Shown piece by piece: positions 57,200-64,000 of a DNA stretch of 64,000 nucleotides; the first letter of the stretch is position 1, and each line of letters starts with the position of its first letter. Source of the stretch: Oryza sativa Japonica Group (lineage: Eukaryota > Streptophyta > Magnoliopsida > Poales > Poaceae); contig NC_089035.1 in assembly GCF_034140825.1 (NCBI RefSeq), forward strand, positions 37,890,501-37,954,500, in the 5' to 3' direction. Under the pieces are notes generated by a model, which saw only the letters and a program-made list of their open reading frames with translations, made no database searches and had not been told where the DNA came from. Made by a program: the position numbers and the translations under genes.

Positions 57200-58082
57200 A
57201 TTTTTTGTTTATAATAATTAATTATTTTTGTTTATAATAAAGTCTTTGTAACGTACTACTATTGAGTTGTGATATGTAGTATATCTGTCTCAAAATAAAT
57301 TAACTTTTGTATATAAATTGCATACAGCCTATATTAAGATTCGTGTAGCAAAGTTAATTTATATTGAAACGGAAGAGGACAGTTTATCTACTGAAGTTAT
57401 GTATTATATAGTAAAATCGAACGATATCACTATGCTGTCCATGCACTAATAATGTTTTTATAAATGTTGGTAGATTTTTATTTATCACCCTACAATTTTC
57501 ATCCTTCATCGATGTTCGCTCATGCTCCTCCCATCCTACATCCGATTTTCTATCAGGATGTATCATGGACTCACTTGTCCGAAGTCAAATGGGCTTTGTG
57601 TTCTTCTCATGATCAATGTTCTGGTCATCCCCCAAGCGTCATGTCTAGAGATCCCGCGTCAATTAGTGCCTCTCTCTGTATGCATTCTTCCTATTCCTAA
57701 ACCGATAGCGAGACATGTGGGTGCGGGAGTGTGGTGTGGTGTTGGACTACAGTGCATAGAGTTCACAACAAGTAGTCATGCACTGGTGTGTCTGGGGGAA
57801 AGGTTCTCTAGTGGCTTCCTTTGAAGCACCGTTAGGTCGAGCAATCCTTCATCAAAACACCATCACCAACGAGTCAGAATGTAAGTTTGATGGATTATTT
57901 GGTTATTACTACTTACTAACTTGGTCAAACCATTCTTTCTCATTAGTTAAGATGTGGCTGCCATAAGAAGTGCGGTATGCTAACCACAGTTTATGCAAAA
58001 ACCAAAAGTAAATCAATCAAGAATAAAAATCTTGAACTCGTGACTGTTTAGATTCGTAGATTCATAGGATGAATGTATCTAA
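57200..58082. other. Intergenic, with a decayed MITE
   Basis: TCAAAATAAATTAACTTTTG near 57290 and CAAAGTTAATTTATATTGAA near 57350 form the arms of a short, decayed inverted repeat. The rest shows nothing recognised; the 57464-57824 frames are chance. Confidence 0.4.
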
Positions 58083-58332
58083 GGTCCCGTTCTTTTATTC
58101 AACAAGAGTTGGATGAAGATTAATATTTTTGTGGCACGCTTTTCAAACTGCTAAACGGTGTATTTTGTGCGAAACCTTTATATATGAAAGTTGCTCTAAA
58201 ATATCATATTAGTTTATTTTTCAAGTTTATAATAATTAAAATTCAATCAATCATATGTTAATACCACATAATTTTACGTAAAAAACTTAATCTTTATCTT
58301 CATATTTATTTCCAGGAGAAAAGAATAACACC
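58083..58332. mobile_element. Tourist-like MITE relic
   Basis: Starts GGTCCCGTTCTTTTATTC after TAA and ends with GAGAAAAGAATAACACC, giving imperfect inverted ends. The interior (TGCTAAACGGTGTATTTTGT) matches the relic in intron 2 of the hemerythrin-domain gene. A matching TAA on the right is not clear. Confidence 0.55.
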
Positions 58333-58382
58333 ATTCATTCTAAATAATTATATTTTGAAACGAAGAGAACACATTTCATTTT

Positions 58383-60197
58383 GAGTAAAATACAATAGCG
58401 GTCCTTAAACTTGTCATGAGGTTTCACTTAGATCCACGAACTTGCAAAACGCATATCGAGATCCCTAAACTTGCTTTATTGTATCATCCCGGTCTAAAAT
58501 CTAGTTTAACCGTGGTCTGACCTACGTGGCACAGGCGTGCCACGTGGACGATGAGATTGGATTAGTGGGTGCTACAGCTCCTGCACGCCACTGTCGTCAC
58601 TCCCTCTGTGCGTCGTCGCTGCCCCCTCCGTGCGCCGCCGTCACTCCCACTGCCTGCTGCCCCCTCCCTCCCTCTGCGCATCAGCGCCGCTATCAGAATC
58701 CAGACAGCATTCAGAGGCTTCCTGGTAAGCAATGGGTGCTCGTGTCCTAGCTCTGCTTCAATGGAGTAATCATGCCATGTGTTTGTGCAGGCGAAGAAGG
58801 TGCTGCGAGCGCTCAAGGCGCTGGTGAAGCTGCAGGCGCTGGTGCGTGGCTTCCTCGTTCGCCGGCAGGCCGCCGCCATGCTGCAGAGCATGCAGGCGCT
58901 CATCCGCGCGCAGGCCACCGTGCGCGCCCACTGCACCGGTGCCGGTGCCGCTGCCAACCTCCCGCACATCCACCACGCTCCCTTCTGGCCTCGCCGCTCG
59001 CTGGTACGCCGCTGGCGAAATCTCGCCGACGACATCACCATGTATATATTCGCCGTACTAGTTCTGTTCGATCTTGACGTTGTGTGTTGGCGATGGATGC
59101 AGCAGGAGAGGTGCGCCACCGACGATACGAGGAGCAAGCACGGCGTAGCGGCGTACAGCCGGCGGCTGTCGACGAGCATCGAGTCGTCGTCGTACGGGTA
59201 CTACCGGAGCCCCAAGATCGTGGAGGTGGACATCGGGAGGCCCAAGTCGCGGTCGTCGTCGTCGCGGCGGGCGAGCTCCCCGCTGCTCGACGCCGGGTGC
59301 GCGAGCGGCGGCGAGGAGTGGTGCGCCAACTCCATGTCGTCGCTGCTGCCGTGCTACCTCCCCGGCGGCGCCGCCGCACCGCCGCCCCGCATCGCCGTCC
59401 CGACGTCGCGCCACTTCCCGTACTACGACTGGTGCACGCTGGAGAAGGCCCGGCCGGCGATGGTGCAGAGCACGCCGCGCTACGCGCACGCGCCGCCGAA
59501 GCAGCGGCCATAGCCGCGTCTGCCGCCGCTCCTCATCCCTCCGCGCACCAAAGCCGCCTCTCCCTCCCTTCCGCCGCCTCTGCTGCATCTGCCGGTCGCC
59601 GTGCCGCGTTGTCATCGTCACTAACCATGGCGACCGGATCTGGCGACCTCGCTGTCCTCGTCGCCGCCATGGTTGTCTGACAGTCGTGAGGAGAGTGGAG
59701 AGAGCTCGAGCTTGCCGATGGAGAGGGGAGAGAGAGTTCGAGCTTGTTGTCCTCTGCCACACGGAGCTCGACGCTACCGATACCGTCGCCCTTCGCCTAG
59801 GAGTTCGTCGGGGAGGAGAGAGGCGGCCCGATCTGCGCAGAGAGAGAGAGAGAGAGAGAGAGGAAAGGCGACGCCACCAGGGATGGGAGAGGCGGCGCTG
59901 CCGCCGGTGGTGAGCGGAGTGGGAGGGGAGGCGTCGGTGGCGTCAGGCCATCTCCGTCGGTGGGGAAAAGGAGGTGGGGAGGGGAGGAGAGGGGAAGAAG
60001 GAAGAAAAAAAATAAAAAAAAATCTATGTCATCGTCCATGTTGCGTGCCACGTAGACAAGACCACGATTAAACCAGACTTTAGACCAAGATGATACAATA
60101 AACCACCAAGTTTAGAGATCTTGATGTGTGTTTTGCAAGTTTGTGGACCTAAGTGAAACCTCATTACAAGTTTAAGGACCGCTGATGCATTTTACTC
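58383..60197. mobile_element. Pack-MULE (1,815 bp) carrying part of an IQD gene
   Basis: The ends GAGTAAAATACAATAGCGGT and, from the right, GAGTAAAATGCATCAGCGGT begin inverted repeats of about 150 bases at high identity (CCTTAAACTTGT...GAGGTTTCACTTAG...CTACGTGGCAC). They are flanked by TTTCATTTT (58374-58382) and TTTTATTTT (60198-60206), a 9-bp duplication with one difference. The interior is GC-rich and contains an IQD fragment with introns (58680-59513), plus GC-rich and (AG)n sequence to about 60050 of unknown origin. Confidence 0.9.
58680..59513 (+). pseudogene. Captured IQD (calmodulin-binding IQ67) gene fragment
   Basis: The capture keeps two introns. The first segment (to 58724) encodes AAIRIQTAFRGFL, the next (58791-59003) AKKVLRALKALVKLQALVRG then RRQAAAMLQSMQALIRAQ, and the last (59103-59513) a serine-rich region with SPKIVEVDIGRPKSRS and the typical IQD ending PRYAHAPPKQRP plus TAG. 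These cover the IQ67 calmodulin-binding region and the DUF4005-like tail. The parent's first exon is missing; upstream sequence is unrelated GC-rich DNA without a convincing start codon. Intron 2 is a multiple of three and open, so an unspliced frame runs through it. Presence of introns shows DNA-level capture, not retroposition. Expression is unknown. Confidence 0.82.
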
Positions 60198-60377
60198 TTT
60201 TATTTTCAACGCACATAGATATAACACCTCCGTAAATACTTGATGTGCTATTTTTTGTTTCAAATTAACTATTCAAATCGTTACTACATTTTAGAGCGAA
60301 TGAGAGAGCAATTACCAAATCAGCTGCCAACCAGAAGATCTGAGCCAAGCTACCAAATCAGCCTTAAAATATCTTAA

Positions 60378-60526
60378 GGGTGTGTTTGGATAATGGGAAA
60401 TGTGGGGTAGGATTGGTATTGGAAAATGAAAGAAGGGTTAGAATTAAATGGAAGAGGGTGAATAAATGGTTAGGATTTAAAGATAGTTGGGAAATCATTT
60501 CCCTTTCCCATCTGTCAAACACCACC
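60378..60526. mobile_element. 149-bp Tourist-like (PIF/Harbinger) MITE
   Basis: The ends GGGTGTGTTTGGATAATGGG and, from the right, GGTGGTGTTTGACAGATGGG are inverted repeats flanked by TAA on both sides (60375-60377 and 60527-60529), the 3-bp duplication of the superfamily. It sits about 160 bases upstream of the S40 gene's start codon, within its promoter. Confidence 0.88.
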
Positions 60527-60686
60527 TAAAAGGACAAAAAGGCCACGCTACCTGAGGCCCCCATGGCCCAGAGTCCGCATCGGCACGCATCCATTGTTGC
60601 GCTGGTCACCCCGCTCGCCGCCGGCTCGCCGCCTCCCACCACTGGATCGGCCAAATCCGACGCCAGCGCCGCCGCCTAGCCACTCC

Positions 60687-61346
60687 ATGGACCGCTCTCG
60701 CCACAAGAACTCGCCTAGTTCCGAGCGCTTCCTCGGCTCCTTCCTCCCCTCCGCGGCCGCCGGCGACCAGCCCGGATCGGCGGCCTTCGAGCTCGACGAG
60801 GACGACCTGTTCGCCTCTGGGGCTGGATCCCCCGAGCGGCCGCAGCCGTCTCGCCGCCCTCTCATCCTCTCCGCAGTCCGCGCCGCAAACCCTAGCCCCC
60901 TCCCCCGCCTCCGCCGCCCGCCGGAGGGCATCCTCGATGCTCTCCCCGAGCGCCGCTCCCCTTTCTCACCGCCTCCATCGTCTTCGTCGAACTCGTCGAC
61001 CACCGCCTCCCCAGCGGCGGCGGCGGCTGCTCCTCCACGCCTGATCCCCACCATCCCCCGCCCGGCGGCGGCTCTGGCACCACATATCCCGCAGTCTGCG
61101 CCGGTGAATGTGCCGGTAGCGCAGTTTAGGCGGTTATCGGTGGAGGCACTGATGGATAAAGCTGAGGATGACGACGACGACGACGAGGAGATGCTGCCGC
61201 CGCACGAGATGGTGGCGCGAGCGCGGGCGCGGGATTCACCGATGACCACCTTCTCGGTGCTGGAGGGCGCCGGCCGCACGCTCAAGGGGAGGGACCTCCG
61301 CCAGGTACGCAATGCCGTGTGGCGGAAGACAGGATTCCTCGATTGA
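60687..61346 (+). CDS. S40-family senescence regulator (DUF584)
   Basis: An intronless frame of 219 residues starting MDRSRHKNSPSSERFLGS. The N-terminal half is Ser/Pro/Ala-rich, with FELDEDDLFASG, an element seen in this family. The C-terminal half holds VPVAQFRRLSVEALMD, an acidic run, and the diagnostic S40 block ML-PPHEMVARARARDSPM and TFSVLEGAGRTLKGRDLR ending in VWRKTGFLD. S40 proteins are small nuclear proteins induced in leaf senescence and by stress hormones. Length and layout are typical. A Tourist-like MITE and a Pack-MULE occupy the promoter region. The family call is firm; the individual role is inference. Confidence 0.93.
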   Translation: MDRSRHKNSPSSERFLGSFLPSAAAGDQPGSAAFELDEDDLFASGAGSPERPQPSRRPLILSAVRAANPSPLPRLRRPPEGILDALPERRSPFSPPPSSSSNSSTTASPAAAAAAPPRLIPTIPRPAAALAPHIPQSAPVNVPVAQFRRLSVEALMDKAEDDDDDDEEMLPPHEMVARARARDSPMTTFSVLEGAGRTLKGRDLRQVRNAVWRKTGFLD

Positions 61347-62528
61347 TCCGTGCCTTCTGCATTCAGCTGTAGCTTAAGTTAGATTTGAGTGATTGGTTAT
61401 GCACTATGCATGTTTGAATTTGTCTGTGTACAACATGGATGATCGGGTGTTAATTTTGGTTGCACCTGTAAAATATGTCTGTCATATTATCAATCATTAT
61501 TACTTGTAAACCCTTGATTGGAGCTGTCAATTGTTCAGCATTGAACTATTGGATAAGGTGAATTGTGACCTCATGGTGGATACTTCTGTGTTTATCTACT
61601 TAATTTATGTTGGGGTATATGTCTCCCTTTTAATGATGCTTTGGTTAGATTACATCATGAAGTGATTTTTATTGAGCGCGATCAATTTTTGGGCATTTTG
61701 AGGATTGGTGGTGTGGTCCGTAGATTGCTGTGTTGTGGCTATGGAGCTTGACTTTTTAGCTAAGCTCATTACTAGCTACCATAGCTCGTATGTTCAGCTA
61801 GCACCTTGATTCTGTAAATTATGGACAATTTTGGCCACCTCTTGTGAAATTGCTTATCTGTTGATCATCAGTCATGCTTGATCTGTGAATCACATTAAAG
61901 ATGGTACCGTAGGATGTGGAAATAGATTTTGGATTCATAGATTATGTTATTTAGTACTTGAGCTAAACATTTTTTGCTTACTGTGTAGCTATGGTTGTAT
62001 TTGATATTTACATCTATTATAAGTTCTGCTTGGTAGCTTACAGAATAATCTTAAGTGCCTAGATATCAGAGTCGATAGCCTAATTAATAGCTAATAGATA
62101 CTGAACTTGGTCAGGTAAACAGTTAGACAGTTGAACCCTCTGAACTACATTAGCCAAGGAAAAACACGAACAAACTTACTCTAAAACAGGTTTTAAGATT
62201 GTCCAGAATGTAGCTAGATACATTGTTTTGTATCTGCTAGACTGTTAGGTCCTATAATTAACTCCACAGCTAGCTGTTGGAATGGTTTAAGCATACAGAA
62301 AATATACCTTGATATAAACCCATGGCCTCCCATTTGGTCACCTGTTCTCAACTGTATCAGCAAGGAAATGACTAAGATTATATGTATATATGTATGGGAA
62401 AAACATTATATATGTGATGATTGGCTTCCAAGTGTCTAGGACTAGGAGTTGTTTCTCTTCTTGACTTGTTTCGTTTCCAAACCATCTTATAGTTATCCCA
62501 TTGGGTAATTCGGACCTCAACTTTCATC
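61347..62528. other. 3' flank of the S40 gene, nothing recognised
   Basis: Presumed 3' UTR followed by AT-rich intergenic DNA. No open frame, tRNA or terminal repeat stands out. Confidence 0.4.
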
Positions 62529-62950
62529 AAAGTCCATTTTTCACCCTGAACTACAACATCGGTTATTTTTCACCCTAAAATTTCAAAACTGGACAAACTT
62601 CACCCCATGATTGTTTTTAGTGGTGGTTTTAGCCATGTTAAGAATCATTTTACTATTCTTGTGCTATATTGGTTGCTAACTTGGTACCGCTTCACAAATA
62701 CGCTTTATATCTTTCTCTCTTTGTATTTCCCTGTCATCTCTCTAGTGTGAGGAAATGAGGGACAAATGTGTCATGTGGAACTGGAATCAGTGCCATATTA
62801 GCAACTAGGATAGCATAAAGTGGTGTTGTCGCTTTAGACTCAGTAGGTACCACCATTGAAATTAGTCGTAGGGTGAAACCTGCCCGGTTTTGAAAGTTTA
62901 AGGTGCAATAACCGGTTTTGTAAAGCTTGAGGGCCAAAAGAGGACTTTAC
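62529..62950. mobile_element. MULE-type MITE, about 420 bp
   Basis: AAAGTCCATTTTTCACCCTG...TCGGTTATTTTTCACC...TTTCAAAACTGG at the left is inverted at the right, reading inward AAAGTCCTCTTTTGGCCCTC...CCGGTTATTGCACC...TTTCAAAACCGG. Repeats exceed 80 bases. No clear target duplication was found. Confidence 0.65.
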
Positions 62951-64000
62951 CCTCTCCCGTTCAGCTTGGTCTCCCCAACTTCAATTATGCCTTGCCTACT
63001 TGCTAAATGCTGAAATGCTTTTTGGTATTGGTAAGCATTCTCAAGCCCAGCCTAGTGCATGGCCCATAAGGCCATAACACCAATGCTTTGGTCTTAGGCT
63101 TTGAGCATTCTGTATTGGGCCTCTCTAAAACTTGTAAATTCTGTGTAATAAATAGTATTTGAGCGAATAAAAAGACGCAGTGTTGGCCACCATGTGATAT
63201 AGTAAAAATTTACCACCGTTTGGTGAGCAGTACACAAGTCAGATTTTCATTGGAGAGTAGTCAGGTCTCATCCGTTGGGCGGGTGAAAGAGTTTACCTTC
63301 ATGTTTTGGAAGTGAAAATCGTCCCTCGCTAGTTTGGAGAAAAACTTTTGGTCAACTCCATATGAGGAACAGTTTTGTTAACTATGGTTTTCTGCACTTT
63401 TACCTCTAGGTTCTAATGAAGAGGATCTGTTTCCTTCACCTGTAAATGCAGAGGATCCGTTTCCTCAAGGTGGTAGTTCAGCAACTCAGCAGCGTCTAGG
63501 CAGAGAGATGCAACGGAAGAAGCGAAGCATCAAACTTGTGCTAATATCTTTGTTAAGTACAACTCTGATGCTAATATGTGCAAGAGTAGATGCACTTAGT
63601 CTGATTATAGTAGCTTTGTAGCCACTAGATGACTGGCGGTTGGCAAACACAAAATGTCCATTCCAAGGTTCATTCTTCACTGATTGGACTTAAAATGAAC
63701 AGAAACAAATTAAGTCTTGGCTAGCCATCCAGTTTCTGATCTTGTTTTTACTAACTCTCTTTGTGATGCCCGTGCTGTCTACAGTGTAGCCATGGCGTAT
63801 GGCAGCTCAGTGAAGAGCTGGAACCAGGAACTGCTGACCGGATGCCTCCTGTAGTCCTGTGACCAAACTATAGACACATGAACGAAATTGCAAGCCTGGC
63901 TACAGAGGTATACTGAAGTTTGGATAAGATCACCAGGAGCAGAAAAAACACGGGGGGTTATCCTGCGCCTCTCATTTGACATCCACATGCAAAAAATCAC
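62951..64000. other. Right edge of the window, nothing recognised
   Basis: Non-coding by inspection. Minus-strand frames at 63486-63680 and 63779-64000 lack recognisable motifs. Confidence 0.35.

Noticed and set aside
57464-57966. Overlapping plus-strand frames between SNX1 and the Pack-MULE
   Set aside because: Low-complexity translations with no motif or start context; probably chance.
59035-59762. Long minus-strand frames across the IQD fragment
   Set aside because: They are antisense shadows of the GC-rich captured IQD exons.

Overview
The window looks like nuclear DNA of a grass, most probably rice (Oryza). The evidence is compact genes with very GC-rich first exons, GT-AG introns, a plant tRNA-Leu, palindromic TTTAGTCCCGGTT repeats of grass CACTA elements, and many short MITEs whose ends start with CTCCCTCCGT or GGGTGTGTTTGG. 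No organism name can be proved from the sequence alone.

Layout. 1-5.5 kb: a CACTA (En/Spm) DNA transposon with an open 1,110-codon transposase on the minus strand and palindrome clusters on both sides. 6.7-8.8 kb: a GPI-anchored GH17 beta-1,3-glucanase gene. 10-12 kb: two MULE-type MITEs. 12.8-13.7 kb: an uncharacterised plant gene (minus). 16.7-17.1 kb: a small single-pass membrane protein gene (minus). 17.3-37.9 kb: a nest of transposons. 40.3-44.4 kb: a hemerythrin-domain protein gene. 45.1-46.8 kb: a condensation/acyltransferase-like gene (minus). 47.8-51.3 kb: an alpha/beta hydrolase gene (minus), with a tRNA-Leu(UAG) just upstream. 52.1-52.8 kb: a small, probably plastid-targeted protein gene. 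53.2-56.9 kb: sorting nexin 1 (minus). 58.4-60.2 kb: a Pack-MULE carrying part of an IQD gene. 60.7-61.3 kb: an S40/DUF584 senescence-regulator gene.

The 20.5 kb nest is the most striking part. A 1.9 kb Pack-MULE (9-bp target duplication TAGTAGCCT) holds pieces of several host genes. Its left terminal repeat was hit by a 344-bp Stowaway-like MITE (target duplication TA). That MITE was hit by a 15.3 kb MULE (9-bp duplication TTTTTAAAA), which carries a FAR1-type transposase gene and, converging on it, a many-exon Ulp1-type cysteine protease gene. The transposase gene was in turn hit by a 3.0 kb solo LTR (5-bp duplication ATTAT). All four target duplications can be read, so the order of insertion is clear. 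A 514-bp MITE at 10.0 kb has the same ends as the large MULE and is probably its non-autonomous relative.

The host genes are single-copy housekeeping or regulatory types with no operon-like relationship: cell-wall glucan turnover, endosomal sorting, a hydrolase, an acyltransferase-like protein, a probable metal-binding protein and a senescence regulator. Exon coordinates were read by eye from splice signals and reading-frame phase.
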